From: Coprobacter sp. | GTDB lineage: Bacteria > Bacteroidota > Bacteroidia > Bacteroidales > UBA11471 | Length of the DNA: 64,000 bases | Direction of reading: 5' to 3' | Assembly (NCBI GenBank): GCA_017462265.1 | Contig: JAFTRN010000039.1 | Coordinates: forward strand, 1 to 64,000 | Shown: piece by piece, positions 25,481-35,282 of the stretch | Layout of the letters: every line of letters begins with the position of its first letter | How positions within the stretch are numbered: the stretch's first letter is position 1 | Translations under genes and position numbers: made by a program | The notes under the pieces: model-generated | Told to the model about the DNA's origin: nothing | Seen by the model: only the letters and a program-made list of their open reading frames with translations | The model's database searches: none

Positions 25481-26476
25481 ATGGGACAGACAGTGGACAT
25501 TCGAGAACTTAACGAACTGATAGCAAGTAAAAGTTCATTTGTCAATATGCTTACCATGGGTATGGATCAAGTGATAGTCGGTCAGAAACACCTCATCGAC
25601 TCACTGATGATAGGCCTCCTCTCCAACGGACACATACTGCTCGAGGGTGTACCCGGATTGGCAAAAACATTGGCAATAAAGACATTGGCATCTCTCATCG
25701 ACGCCAAATACAGCCGTATTCAATTTACCCCCGACCTGCTCCCCGCCGACGTGGTGGGTACCATGGTGTATAGCCAGGCCAAAGAGCAGTTTCAAGTGAA
25801 AAAAGGTCCGGTATTTGCCAATTTCGTATTGGCCGATGAGATAAACCGTGCCCCCGCCAAGGTGCAAAGTGCCTTGCTCGAAGCGATGCAAGAGCGCCAA
25901 GTAACTATCGGCGAAAACACCTACAAGCTCGATGAGCCCTTCTTGGTAATGGCTACCCAGAACCCCATAGAGCAAGAAGGTACCTATCCCCTTCCCGAAG
26001 CCCAAGTGGACCGTTTCTTGCTCAAAGTCATCATCAACTATCCCAAGAAAGAGGAAGAAAAGCTCATCATACGCCAGAACATTGCCGGTACCCGTCCCGA
26101 GATAAAACCGGTACTCAAGACCGAAGACATCATCGAAGCACGTAAAATCGTGCAACAAGTATATCTCGACGAGAAAATCGAACGTTATATCGTGGATATA
26201 GTCTTTGCCACCCGTTATCCGCAAGATCACGGTCTCGAAGAGTTGAAAAACATGATTGCGTTCGGAGCCTCACCCCGTGCCTCCATCAATCTGGCCTTGG
26301 CTGCCCGCTCTTACGCCTTCTTGAAACAACGCGGCTATGTAGTGCCCGAGGACGTGCGCGCCGTGTGCCACGACGTGATGCGTCACCGCATAGGTCTCAC
26401 CTACGAAGCCGAAGCCAACAACATCACAGCCGAGGAAATCGTAAGCGAAATACTCAACAAAGTAGAAGTGCCTTAG
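25481..26476 (+). CDS. MoxR-family AAA+ ATPase
   Basis: Chaperone-like AAA+ ATPase thought to load or mature the VWA proteins encoded downstream. Walker A is GVPGLAKT (56-63), Walker B is LADEINRAP and sensor 1 is in ATQNPIEQEGTYPLPEAQ. The 331-residue length is typical. It is the first gene of the aerotolerance operon, with 29 bp to the DUF58 gene. Confidence 0.95.
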   Translation: MGQTVDIRELNELIASKSSFVNMLTMGMDQVIVGQKHLIDSLMIGLLSNGHILLEGVPGLAKTLAIKTLASLIDAKYSRIQFTPDLLPADVVGTMVYSQAKEQFQVKKGPVFANFVLADEINRAPAKVQSALLEAMQERQVTIGENTYKLDEPFLVMATQNPIEQEGTYPLPEAQVDRFLLKVIINYPKKEEEKLIIRQNIAGTRPEIKPVLKTEDIIEARKIVQQVYLDEKIERYIVDIVFATRYPQDHGLEELKNMIAFGASPRASINLALAARSYAFLKQRGYVVPEDVRAVCHDVMRHRIGLTYEAEANNITAEEIVSEILNKVEVP

Positions 26477-26505
26477 TGCTATAACGCCCTGTAACCAATA
26501 AGCGT

Positions 26506-27375
26506 ATGGAAACTTCCGAGTTACTAAAAAAAGTCCGTAGGATAGAAATAAAGACTCGCGGATTGTCGCGCAATATCTTTGCGGGACAGTACCATTCGGC
26601 CTTTAAGGGGCGGGGTATGGCCTTTTCCGAGGTAAGGGAGTATCAGTTTGGCGACGATGTGCGTGACATCGATTGGAACGTAACAGCCCGCCACCGCAAG
26701 CCCTACATCAAGGTATTCGAGGAGGAACGTGAAATGACCGTTATGTTGCTGGTCGATGTATCGGCCAGTCGCAATTTCGGTGCCGTGGGAGAAATGAAAA
26801 AAGAGATGATTACCGAAATCGCCGCCACACTGGCCTTTTCGACCATACAAAACAACGATAAAATCGGTGTTATCTTCTTTTCCGACCGTATAGAAAAATT
26901 CATTCCACCCCAAAAAGGCAAAAAACATGTATTGTATATCATTCGTGAGTTGATCGACTTCACCCCCTCACATACAGGCACATCGCTGTCGCAAGTGTTG
27001 CAATACCTCACAAATGCCATAAAGAAACGGTGCACCACCTTCCTCATATCCGATTTCATAACCCCCGAGGACTTCTCCAACGCGCTGACCATAGCCAACC
27101 GCAAACACGACGTGGTGGCCGTGCAAGTATATGACAAGCGCGAGACAGAATTACCCAACGTGGGACTTATAAAGTTGCGTGACGCCGAACGAGGTACCGA
27201 CGTGTGGGTTGATGCCTCATCGCGACGAGTGCGCGAACGTTACGCCGCATGGTGGAACGAACGCCAACAACATACCGAGGAGGCTTTGCGCAAAAGCCGT
27301 GTAGATATGGCCTCAATAGCTACCGATGAAGACTTTGTCGTTGCCTTGATGAACCTATTCAAGCGAAGGGCCTAA
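26506..27375 (+). CDS. DUF58 domain protein (VWA-like)
   Basis: Partner of MoxR ATPases in Bat-type operons. The DUF58 hallmark at about 44-65 (YQFGDDVRDIDWNVTARH) is intact. The following VWA-like fold has a MIDAS-type DVSASRNFG near residue 84. It is cytoplasmic, with no signal or membrane segment. Gene order and spacing place it between moxR and the BatD-like gene. Confidence 0.93.
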   Translation: METSELLKKVRRIEIKTRGLSRNIFAGQYHSAFKGRGMAFSEVREYQFGDDVRDIDWNVTARHRKPYIKVFEEEREMTVMLLVDVSASRNFGAVGEMKKEMITEIAATLAFSTIQNNDKIGVIFFSDRIEKFIPPQKGKKHVLYIIRELIDFTPSHTGTSLSQVLQYLTNAIKKRCTTFLISDFITPEDFSNALTIANRKHDVVAVQVYDKRETELPNVGLIKLRDAERGTDVWVDASSRRVRERYAAWWNERQQHTEEALRKSRVDMASIATDEDFVVALMNLFKRRA

Positions 27376-27457
27376 CCACAACGTCGGTCGGAACAGAAGC
27401 CGTCTTAAAATTCAGCACGACTTCACCCTAATCAAATTTCTGTGAAAAAGGAAAAAG

Positions 27458-28555
27458 ATGAAACGTATCAAACATAAATTCACACCGATTTATCTGTTGG
27501 CCGTATTGGTAGTTTCGCTACTGCCTATACGGCAAGCTGTCGCAGCCGACATATCGGTTCATGCCACTATCGACTCCACCGCTCTGTGGATGGGCGAGCA
27601 GACGCGCATAAGACTGGAATTGGCTCAAAACGATGGTGAAAAAGTGTGGTTATTACCTACTTTCTCTGACACGTTGGTGACCGGCATCGAGGTACTCGAG
27701 GTATCCCGACCCGACACTACCCGCCTGGCCAATAACCGATTGCAGATAGACCGTTCTATACTCATCACCTCTTTCGACTCGGGATTCTTCTATATTCCGC
27801 CGTTCCGATACTTGGCCGGCGACGACACCATCGACACCGAGGCCCTCAGTATAAAAATACTCCCAATGGAGGTCGATACCAGCAAATCGATTGTAGATAT
27901 AAAAGGTGTACGCGCGCCATCGTCGGCTTGGTGGTTGCGATTGTGGGACAATATGCCCCTATGGGCATGGTATCTGTTGGCCGGGCTGATAGGTGCCGCC
28001 ATACTTGCAGCGGTATTATACTATATATATAAAAAGAAACAACGCAACAATGGCGAAAAAATAGCCCCCGAAGACCTCCTGCCTCCGCACGAAAAGGCAC
28101 TATTAGCACTCACGCAACTGCGCGAGGAGAAATTGTGGCAAGAGGGGCGCGAGAAAGAATATTACACACACCTCACCGACATATTACGCGAATATCTCGA
28201 AGGTCGTTTCGGCATACAGGCCATGGAGATGACCTCTTCGCAAATATTAGACTGTATGCGAGCCGACAAAGAGACAAAAGCGCTCAACAAGCAGATGAAA
28301 GAGATACTCGAAATGGCCGACTTTGTGAAGTTTGCCAAGATGCGCCCGATGCCCGAGGACAATGAAGCCGCCATGAGAAAAGCCGTAAATTTCGTGGAGG
28401 ATACCCGCCCCGTAGAGGTCGCCGAGCCCGAGAAATCGTCCGACGACACCCCGACGGTTACTGATGCCACGGTCATAGCTCCGACAGCTGAGACGAGCAA
28501 GGACGCTGATAATGATTTTGAAAAATACGGACCTTCAAATAAGAACAGACTATGA
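27458..28555 (+). CDS. BatD-like membrane protein with single span
   Basis: A signal peptide (1-29, ending AVAA) leads a periplasmic beta domain (about 30-160). One membrane helix follows (about 170-190), then a cytoplasmic helical part with EYYTHLTDILREYLEGRFG, a motif shared with the cytoplasmic tail of BatD. A disordered acidic tail ends the protein. This arrangement matches the short BatD/DUF4381-like protein found between DUF58 and batA in Bacteroides. Its stop overlaps the batA start by 4 bp. Confidence 0.82.
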   Translation: MKRIKHKFTPIYLLAVLVVSLLPIRQAVAADISVHATIDSTALWMGEQTRIRLELAQNDGEKVWLLPTFSDTLVTGIEVLEVSRPDTTRLANNRLQIDRSILITSFDSGFFYIPPFRYLAGDDTIDTEALSIKILPMEVDTSKSIVDIKGVRAPSSAWWLRLWDNMPLWAWYLLAGLIGAAILAAVLYYIYKKKQRNNGEKIAPEDLLPPHEKALLALTQLREEKLWQEGREKEYYTHLTDILREYLEGRFGIQAMEMTSSQILDCMRADKETKALNKQMKEILEMADFVKFAKMRPMPEDNEAAMRKAVNFVEDTRPVEVAEPEKSSDDTPTVTDATVIAPTAETSKDADNDFEKYGPSNKNRL

Positions 28556-29535
28556 GTTTTGCCCACCCCTCCTATTTATGGCTGTTTCTGCTCTTTGTCC
28601 CGACTATTGTGTGGTATATACTCAAGCACAAAAAAGCCGAGGCGACTTTGCAGGTATCATCGACGTATGCGTTCGACCGTATAGGTAACAGTTATAAAAA
28701 ATATTTGCGCCATCTGCTTTTCGTATTGAGATTGGTGACCATAGGTTGCTTGATAATAGTCCTGGCTCGACCGCAGTCATCGAATAATTGGAGCAAACAA
28801 TCTACCGAAGGTATCGATATAATACTCACGCTCGACATATCTACGAGTATGTGGGCGCGCGATTTCGACCCCAACCGTATAGAGGCGGCCAAGAATGTAG
28901 CGGCACAATTCATTTCGGGCCGCACAACCGACAACATAGGTTTGGTAATTTTTGCCGGTGAAAGTTTCACTCTATGTCCCATGACTACCGACCGCACGGT
29001 GTTGCTCAATATGCTGCGTGAGGTACATTGCGGCATGATAGAAGACCGCACGGCCATAGGCGACGGACTGGCCACGGCTGTGAGCCGTATAAAAGATGGA
29101 CCTGCCAAGTCTAAAACCATCATACTGCTTACCGATGGAACGAACAATGCCGGAGATATTTCGCCCGAGACCGCAGCACAAATCGCCCAAACGTTCGGCA
29201 TACGCGTTTACACCATCGGTGTGGGTACAAGAGGCGAAGCCCCCTATCCCCACCAGACACCTTATGGTATAGAATATCGCCCCGTGAAGGTGGAAATAGA
29301 CGAGGCCTCACTACAAGCCATCGCCAATACCACCGGAGGTAAGTACTTCCGTGCCACCGACAAAAATGTATTGAAAGATGTCTTTACCGAAATAGATAAG
29401 TTGGAAAAGACCAAATTGGTCGTGAAAGAGTTCAGCACCAAAGAGGAATTGTACCTTTCTTGGGGCATAGTGGCTCTGCTGTCGTTGCTCGCCGAGATAC
29501 TCTTACGTCGCACCCTATTACGTAACATTCCTTAA
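28552..29535 (+). CDS. batA: BatA, membrane-anchored VWA protein
   Basis: Aerotolerance protein. A helix at residues 7-22 and another at about 62-80 precede a VWA domain with an intact MIDAS DISTS (Asp about 94); a further helix at about 303-322 anchors the C-terminus. VWA domains bind protein partners through Mg. It overlaps the upstream gene by 4 bp and lies 11 bp before batB, which encodes a similar protein. Confidence 0.93.
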   Translation: MSFAHPSYLWLFLLFVPTIVWYILKHKKAEATLQVSSTYAFDRIGNSYKKYLRHLLFVLRLVTIGCLIIVLARPQSSNNWSKQSTEGIDIILTLDISTSMWARDFDPNRIEAAKNVAAQFISGRTTDNIGLVIFAGESFTLCPMTTDRTVLLNMLREVHCGMIEDRTAIGDGLATAVSRIKDGPAKSKTIILLTDGTNNAGDISPETAAQIAQTFGIRVYTIGVGTRGEAPYPHQTPYGIEYRPVKVEIDEASLQAIANTTGGKYFRATDKNVLKDVFTEIDKLEKTKLVVKEFSTKEELYLSWGIVALLSLLAEILLRRTLLRNIP

Positions 29536-29546
29536 ATGTTGTAGTC

Positions 29547-30575
29547 ATGTTTCGATTTGCAAATCCCGAATACCTCTATCTGTTCCTGATACTGCCCGTG
29601 CTGTGGGGACTTTATTTCTATGGCGCTTGGCAGAATCGTCGCCACATGGCCCGTATGGGACGTGCCGATATACTGGGACAGTTGATGCCCGATGCCTCGC
29701 GCTATAAACCCGGAGTGAAATTTTTCATACAACAATTGGTCGTTATACTCCTCATATTCATGGTAGCCCGTCCACAATTGGGAGCAAAATTAGAGACCGT
29801 GAAACGTCAAGGTGTAGAAATCATCATCGCCCTTGACGTATCAAACTCAATGTTGGCCGAGGATATATCTCCCTCACGATTGGAAAAATCGAAAATGATG
29901 CTGTCGAAGTTGCTCGACGAGTTCGACAACGACAAAGTGGGATTGATAGTATTTGCCGGCGACGCCTATACACAACTGCCCATAACGGCCGATTTCGTAT
30001 CGGCCAAGATGTTCCTATCCAACATCTCGCCCGAGATGGTACCGACACAGGGTACCGCCATAGGCAGGGCCATAGATTTGGCGATGAACTCCTTCTCACC
30101 CGATGAGTCGGCCGATAAAGCCATCATAGTCATCACCGATGCCGAGAATCACGAAGACGACGCGATAGCAGCAGCCAAAGCCGCACTCGAAAAGGGGATA
30201 AAAGTCGATGTAATAGGTATAGGCAGTACCAAAGGTGCACCCATACCGCTATCGGATCGTAACGGCGATTTCCGTAAAGACAAGGAGGGTAACGTGGTAA
30301 TAACCAAGCTCAGCGAGCAAACAGGGCAAGAGATAGCCCGCGCCGGTGGCGGACTATACGTCACCGCCGACAATACCAACAGTGCTCTGCGTGCCCTGCT
30401 GGCTGAGGTTCGCAAAATGAAAAAATCAGAAGTTGAGAGCAAGGTATATTCGGCCTACAACGAGCAATTTCCGTGGTTGGCCGGCATAGCATTGGCCCTT
30501 CTGCTCTTCGATATATTCATCTTAGATACCAAAAATCGATTGATGAAGAAAATAAACTTCTTCGACAAACAGTAA
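29547..30575 (+). CDS. batB: BatB, membrane-anchored VWA protein
   Basis: Paralogue of BatA with the same topology: helices at about 9-25 and 58-76, a VWA domain with MIDAS DVSNS (Asp about 96), and a C-terminal helix near 312-330. The two probably act as a pair. It is separated from batC by 4 bp. Confidence 0.93.
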   Translation: MFRFANPEYLYLFLILPVLWGLYFYGAWQNRRHMARMGRADILGQLMPDASRYKPGVKFFIQQLVVILLIFMVARPQLGAKLETVKRQGVEIIIALDVSNSMLAEDISPSRLEKSKMMLSKLLDEFDNDKVGLIVFAGDAYTQLPITADFVSAKMFLSNISPEMVPTQGTAIGRAIDLAMNSFSPDESADKAIIVITDAENHEDDAIAAAKAALEKGIKVDVIGIGSTKGAPIPLSDRNGDFRKDKEGNVVITKLSEQTGQEIARAGGGLYVTADNTNSALRALLAEVRKMKKSEVESKVYSAYNEQFPWLAGIALALLLFDIFILDTKNRLMKKINFFDKQ

Positions 30576-30579
30576 CGCC

Positions 30580-31368
30580 ATGAAATGTAAGATTTATATA
30601 CTTTTACTCCTGTTATCGGGGACTTTCACGTTGCCGACGATGGCGCAAAAGGCCGACTCGAAAACCGAGCGACGTATGTTGCGTACCGGTAACAAAGACT
30701 ATGAGAATGAGAAATATACCGAGGCCGAGGTGAACTATCGTCGCGCATTAGACGCCAACCCCGCATCGGCTATGGCCAAATACAACATCGGCAATACTCT
30801 ATTCCGACAAAACAAATTCGAAGAGGCCGCCAAGCAATACAACGAATTGGTAGCCAACGAGACACCCGATACCGACAAGACCGAAGCCTCGGAAAACTGG
30901 TACAATCTGGGCAACTCCCTTTTTGTGCAAGAAAAATATGCCGAGAGTATCGAAGCCTATAAAAATGCCTTGCGTCGTAACCCTCACGATCATGAGGCCC
31001 GCTATAATCTGCGATTGGCACAACTGAAATTGAAAGAGCAACAAGATCAGCAACAAAACCAAGACAATCAACAGCAGAACCAGAATCAACAAAACCAAAA
31101 TCAGAACCAAAAACAAGACCAAAAGAAACAAGACAAAGAGCAAGAGCAACCTCAGAGCGAACAGCAACAAAAGCCTCAAAATCCTAATCGGGAGGAGCAA
31201 CGCGAGCCTCAAAACAACGAAGCTCAGCCCCACCCCGAACAGATGTCACGAGAGAATGCCGAACAGATATTAGAGGCTATGCAACAAGACGAGAAAGCCA
31301 CCCAAGAAAAAGCGCAAAAAGCCATTATGGAAAATCGTCAAAAGCGCAAAACCGACAAAGAATGGTAA
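30580..31368 (+). CDS. batC: BatC, TPR protein with Gln/Asn-rich tract
   Basis: Signal peptide (1-22, ending MAQ), then TPR repeats (about 30-145; NYRRALDANPASAMAKYNIG, NWYNLGNSLFVQEKYAESIE). Residues about 148-225 are almost pure Gln, Asn, Lys and Glu. The C-terminal ENAEQILEAMQQDEKATQEK motif is conserved in BatC proteins. It is expected in the periplasm, linking other Bat proteins. The Q/N tract is unusually long and repetitive. Confidence 0.92.
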   Translation: MKCKIYILLLLLSGTFTLPTMAQKADSKTERRMLRTGNKDYENEKYTEAEVNYRRALDANPASAMAKYNIGNTLFRQNKFEEAAKQYNELVANETPDTDKTEASENWYNLGNSLFVQEKYAESIEAYKNALRRNPHDHEARYNLRLAQLKLKEQQDQQQNQDNQQQNQNQQNQNQNQKQDQKKQDKEQEQPQSEQQQKPQNPNREEQREPQNNEAQPHPEQMSRENAEQILEAMQQDEKATQEKAQKAIMENRQKRKTDKEW

Positions 31369-31430
31369 GCTACTGTTTTTCCACAAGATTATCTTTTAAG
31401 ACACTGTAAAGAAGAAAGAATAAAGTTATA

Positions 31431-33260
31431 ATGATGCGTCAATTATTTCTAATAATAGCACTCTGTTTCACGGCCCTACCGACGGCTGTGGCCGACGATG
31501 TGCAGTTTTCGGCTTCCGCACCCAAACAGGTGGTTAGCGGACAGCAGTTCCAAGTTACATACACCTTGCAAAACAGTTCGGGTAGCGACTTCCGTGCGCC
31601 CGATTTCCCCGGTTGTATGGTCCTTTATGGGCCGAGTCCCGCACAAAGCACCTCTATCAACATCTCGGGTGGTAAAACCGTCAAGACCACAAAGTATTCT
31701 TATACCTACACTTTACGTGCCGAGAAAGAGGGTACTCACACCTTTGCGGCGGCAACGATAAAGGCCGACGGCAAACAATTGACCTCGAATAGTCTCACCG
31801 TGAAGATACTTCCTCCCGATAAAAACGCACAATCCTCCACCTCACCGTCGTCATCGGCAACACGAGCACAATCGTCATACGCATCGGGCGAAGAGCCTGA
31901 TGTTTTCGCACGTCTTATTCTTTCAAAAACAAATCTTTACGAGCAAGAGCCGTTATTGGCTACGGTCCGTCTCTACTGTCGTAATGCCGATTTCAACGGT
32001 TTCAGCAATGCCGACCTACCCAAATTCGACGGATTTGTCACTCAGGAAATACCTATGGACCGCTATGAAGTAGAACTCGAAAATTACAAAGGGTACAACT
32101 ATTCGGTAGTCGATATAAAGAAAGTGTTGCTCTATCCCCAACGTAGCGGAGAGATAGAAATAGATGGAGGGAAAATAGATGTATCGCTGGTCGTATATCG
32201 TTCGGTACCGGGATTTTGGGGCAATTTGGTGAATATGCCGCAAGAGGTGGCAAGCACGGTCGATTTGCGACAAGCTACCATCAAGGTGAAACCGCTCCCC
32301 ACACCTCGACCGGCAACCTATATGAACGCCGTAGGTAGCAATCTGCAACTCACCTCCACCATCAGTCATGAAACCCTCAAGAGCAACGAGGCCATGACCT
32401 TGAAGATAAAACTATCGGGTACGGGTAATCTGAAATATATGAAAAATCCCGAAGTAAATTTCCCCATAGATTTTGACGTGTACGATCCCAAAATCGCAAC
32501 CGATTTACAAAACACCACCTCGGGTGTGAAGGGCTCGCGTACCATAGAATACACTGCCATACCGCGAAGCGCCGGCGACTTTGTATTACCTCCTGTGGAA
32601 TTTACCTACTTCGACCTCACTACCCAGAAATACAAAACCTTGAAGACACCCGAATACCACATAACCGTGGAAAAGGGAGAAAACTCGGGCGAGGGAACCG
32701 TATTGGCCAACTTCTCCGACAAAGAGGCTGTGAAACATCTGAATCAAGACATTCGATACATAAAATTGGGTAATCTTCATCAGCAACTCAATCCATCATT
32801 CTTCCATGGTTCATGGGGGTATCGTCTGTGCTACATTGTCCCCATAGTGTTGTTGCTGGCATTCGTACTGCTCAATTACAAAAAAGCCCGTGAAAATGCC
32901 GATATGGCCCGACTGAAGACCAAGAAAGCCAACAAAGTGGCCATTCGCCGACTGAAAGTGGCCGGAAAATACCTTCAAGAGCATAACAGCGAGCATTTCT
33001 ACGAGGAAACACTCAAAGCCGTATGGGGCTATCTCGGCGACAAATTACAACTGCCACACTCGGTACTCACCCGCGACAATGTAGCCGCCGAATTGCAAAA
33101 ATATGGTATAGACGAGACCCAAATATCGGACCTTATACGCGTAATCGACACCTGTGAATTTGCCCGGTATGCTCCGGCGCAATCCGACGAAGCCATGGAC
33201 TCGCTCTATGCCGACACACTCGATATAATAGGTAAAATGGAAAACGTAAAACGTAAATAA
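31431..33260 (+). CDS. batD: BatD, oxygen-tolerance membrane protein
   Basis: A signal peptide (1-20) is followed by several periplasmic beta-sandwich domains over about 22-440 (start VQFSASAPKQVVSGQQFQV, the BatD signature). A membrane helix at about 463-482 and a cytoplasmic helical tail with FYEETLKAVWGYLGDKLQLP complete the fold. The 609-residue length is normal. The tail motif is shared with the BatD-like protein encoded at 27458, suggesting both bind the same cytoplasmic partner. Confidence 0.93.
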   Translation: MMRQLFLIIALCFTALPTAVADDVQFSASAPKQVVSGQQFQVTYTLQNSSGSDFRAPDFPGCMVLYGPSPAQSTSINISGGKTVKTTKYSYTYTLRAEKEGTHTFAAATIKADGKQLTSNSLTVKILPPDKNAQSSTSPSSSATRAQSSYASGEEPDVFARLILSKTNLYEQEPLLATVRLYCRNADFNGFSNADLPKFDGFVTQEIPMDRYEVELENYKGYNYSVVDIKKVLLYPQRSGEIEIDGGKIDVSLVVYRSVPGFWGNLVNMPQEVASTVDLRQATIKVKPLPTPRPATYMNAVGSNLQLTSTISHETLKSNEAMTLKIKLSGTGNLKYMKNPEVNFPIDFDVYDPKIATDLQNTTSGVKGSRTIEYTAIPRSAGDFVLPPVEFTYFDLTTQKYKTLKTPEYHITVEKGENSGEGTVLANFSDKEAVKHLNQDIRYIKLGNLHQQLNPSFFHGSWGYRLCYIVPIVLLLAFVLLNYKKARENADMARLKTKKANKVAIRRLKVAGKYLQEHNSEHFYEETLKAVWGYLGDKLQLPHSVLTRDNVAAELQKYGIDETQISDLIRVIDTCEFARYAPAQSDEAMDSLYADTLDIIGKMENVKRK

Positions 33261-33268
33261 TCGCACCC

Positions 33269-34021
33269 ATGAACTTTCGCAAACTATATATTATCATATT
33301 GTTGTTGCTCGGTATCGCAACAACCCATGCGCAATCGCTGACCGATAACGCCAGCGATGCCTATCAGAAAGGCGACTATGCCCGTGCTATCGAACTCTAT
33401 GAGCAATCGGCCGCTCGCGATGGCATATCGGCCGCCCTCTATTACAACTTGGGTAATGCCTACTATAAAAACAGACAATACCCCCAAGCCATTCTTAACT
33501 ATGAGCGCGCCCTGCTTTTGGAACCCCGCAACGAGGACGCGCGGTTCAATCTCGACATGGCCCGCGCACATATCACCGATAAGATAGAGCCGGTAGGCAC
33601 TTTCTTCCTCGTACAATGGATTACGGCCGTACGCGATCTGTTCTCTTCGAACGGGTGGGCTACCATCGCCGTACTTACCTTTTTCCTCTTTCTATGCGGA
33701 GTAGTGCTCTACTTTTTCACCTCTAAGGTGGGACTACGAAAAATCGGTTTCTTCGGTGGTCTATTGGCTTTGCTCATATCCTTGACGTCGAACCATTTCG
33801 CGACCGAACAAAAAGAATTGCTCACACATCGTAATCGCGCCATCATATTCGCCCCCACTATTACCATTAAGAGTTCACCAGCTGCCAGCGGTACCGACCT
33901 GTTCGTGTTGCACGAAGGCACCAAAGTCACTCTGCTCGACAAAGTAGGTGATTGGTGTGAAATTTTACTCGACGACGGAAATCGGGGTTGGATACCCGCC
34001 AACAAACTCGAAATCATTTAG
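33269..34021 (+). CDS. batE: BatE, TPR protein with SH3-like domain
   Basis: Signal peptide (1-21), two or three TPRs (about 24-112), two membrane helices (about 128-150 and 158-176) and a C-terminal SH3b-like domain (about 190-250; TIKSSPAASGTDLFVLHEG, then GWIPANKLEII). The layout is that of BatE. It is the last gene of the aerotolerance operon, 8 bp after batD. Confidence 0.9.
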   Translation: MNFRKLYIIILLLLGIATTHAQSLTDNASDAYQKGDYARAIELYEQSAARDGISAALYYNLGNAYYKNRQYPQAILNYERALLLEPRNEDARFNLDMARAHITDKIEPVGTFFLVQWITAVRDLFSSNGWATIAVLTFFLFLCGVVLYFFTSKVGLRKIGFFGGLLALLISLTSNHFATEQKELLTHRNRAIIFAPTITIKSSPAASGTDLFVLHEGTKVTLLDKVGDWCEILLDDGNRGWIPANKLEII

Positions 34022-34029
34022 GGCAGCTG

Positions 34030-34060
34030 TTGGCGATGTGGGCAAAAAGATGTATCTTTG
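34030..34060 (+). promoter_or_regulatory. Promoter of the PAP2 gene, adjacent to its ATG
   Basis: TTGG at 34030-34033 and TATCTTTG at 34053-34060 are 19 bp apart, an excellent match to the Bacteroides promoter. The ATG is only 6 bp after the -7 box, so the transcript would have almost no leader. Confidence 0.65.
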
Positions 34061-34066
34061 CCCATT

Positions 34067-34747
34067 ATGCTTGACACACTCCATACCATAGACCAATCAT
34101 TGCTCCTGTTTTTCAATGGGTGGCATACTCCCTATTGGGATATGGTGATGTGGATCTATACCGGTAAGATTATATGGATTCCACTCATACTCTCCATTCT
34201 ATACACACTATTGCGTGCCGGTGGTTGGCGCGAGACATTGTGGGCCGTCGCAGTCGTAGCCGTGGTGGTCGTGCTTTGCGACCAATTTTCGTCGTCGGTA
34301 TGTAAGCCGTTTTTTGAGCGCTTACGACCTGCCCGTGAACCCGAAATAGCGCAAATGGTCACCATCGTAAACGGTTATCGGGGCGGATTATACGGATTCT
34401 TCTCAAGCCATGCCGCCAATGCGGCCGGTATTGTAACTTTCACAGCTCTATTGTTCCGCAACAAAATATACACGGCGACGGCAATCTTATGGGCTGCAAT
34501 CACCTGCTACTCGCGTATGTATCTCGGGGTGCACTATCCCGGCGACATATTGGTAGGTATCATATGGGGTACACTTGTAGGTGCCGCCGGATATTGGTGC
34601 TACACCCGAGGGCGGAAATGGGTATCGTCCGGCATCGATTGCCCTTATAGAAATACCCGATATGTGCACATCATCACATCTGTTGTGTATCTTACTTTTG
34701 CCACGATATTGACGTTTGCCCCCATTATAGGATTTTCTATACGTTAG
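34067..34747 (+). CDS. PAP2-superfamily membrane phosphatase
   Basis: Lipid-phosphate phosphatase of the undecaprenyl-pyrophosphate / lipid A phosphatase type. Several membrane helices alternate with the family's motifs: KPFFERLRP, then FFSSHAANA and SRMYLGVHYPGDILVG, supplying Lys/Arg, Ser-His and Arg-His-Asp. The ATG at 34067 is preferred over an upstream TTG that lies inside the promoter. At 226 residues it is a typical single-domain member. The substrate cannot be set from sequence. Confidence 0.9.
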   Translation: MLDTLHTIDQSLLLFFNGWHTPYWDMVMWIYTGKIIWIPLILSILYTLLRAGGWRETLWAVAVVAVVVVLCDQFSSSVCKPFFERLRPAREPEIAQMVTIVNGYRGGLYGFFSSHAANAAGIVTFTALLFRNKIYTATAILWAAITCYSRMYLGVHYPGDILVGIIWGTLVGAAGYWCYTRGRKWVSSGIDCPYRNTRYVHIITSVVYLTFATILTFAPIIGFSIR

Positions 34748-34820
34748 CCTTTGGAAAAATCAACGCCCATATATTTCCATAATTATGTAATAAATAAGAA
34801 CTTACCATAATAATGTTTTT

Positions 34821-34850
34821 TTTGTTTAAAAAAAAGAAACGATTTATTTG
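34821..34850 (+). promoter_or_regulatory. Possible promoter of the small HTH gene
   Basis: TTTG (34821-34824) and TTTATTTG (34843-34850) are 18 bp apart, one base off consensus. The leader would be about 90 nt and contains a TCGGATA/TATCCGA hairpin near 34880-34907. Confidence 0.35.
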
Positions 34851-34943
34851 CTATTCCCGAAAATAAAAACTAAATTAGTCGTCGGATATAGAACAAATAG
34901 TATCCGAATAACCGATATTATTAACCATAAAATCTCATACACC

Positions 34944-35198
34944 ATGACAAAGACAATCACATTCAACGAACTCCGTCGTATCAAAGACAGTCTGCCCGAC
35001 GGTTCCATACACAGAATCGCCGATGAATTGAATGTAACCGTCCAAACCGTACGTAACTATTTCGGCGGCAACAATTATGAATTTGGAAAGAATTGTGGTC
35101 TCCACATCGAGCCGGGTCCCGATGGCGGTATCGTAGTTCTCGACAACACGACCATCTATGACATGGCGATGAAGATCCTCGAAGAGGCCAACGCGTAA
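34944..35198 (+). CDS. Small helix-turn-helix DNA-binding protein
   Basis: An 84-residue protein of a family widespread in Bacteroidales. The helix-turn-helix is at about 20-42 (IHRIADELNVTVQTVRNYFG), followed by a beta hairpin with EPGPDGGIVVLD and a short helix. The ATG at 34944 is preferred to the frame extending upstream, which has no family similarity. The target is unknown; abundance and size suggest a nucleoid or global role. Confidence 0.8.
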   Translation: MTKTITFNELRRIKDSLPDGSIHRIADELNVTVQTVRNYFGGNNYEFGKNCGLHIEPGPDGGIVVLDNTTIYDMAMKILEEANA

Positions 35199-35282
35199 TT
35201 TCGGGATAAATGCCCGAACAGAAACGTCGCGCTGATTGTTTCTGATATGATTGACATCGTTGTGTAACTAAATTCTACTAAT

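Noticed and set aside
30799-31233. Leucine-rich minus-strand frame resembling a membrane protein
   Set aside because: It is the complement of the CAA/CAG-rich BatC tract, which reads as Leu/Val; not a gene.
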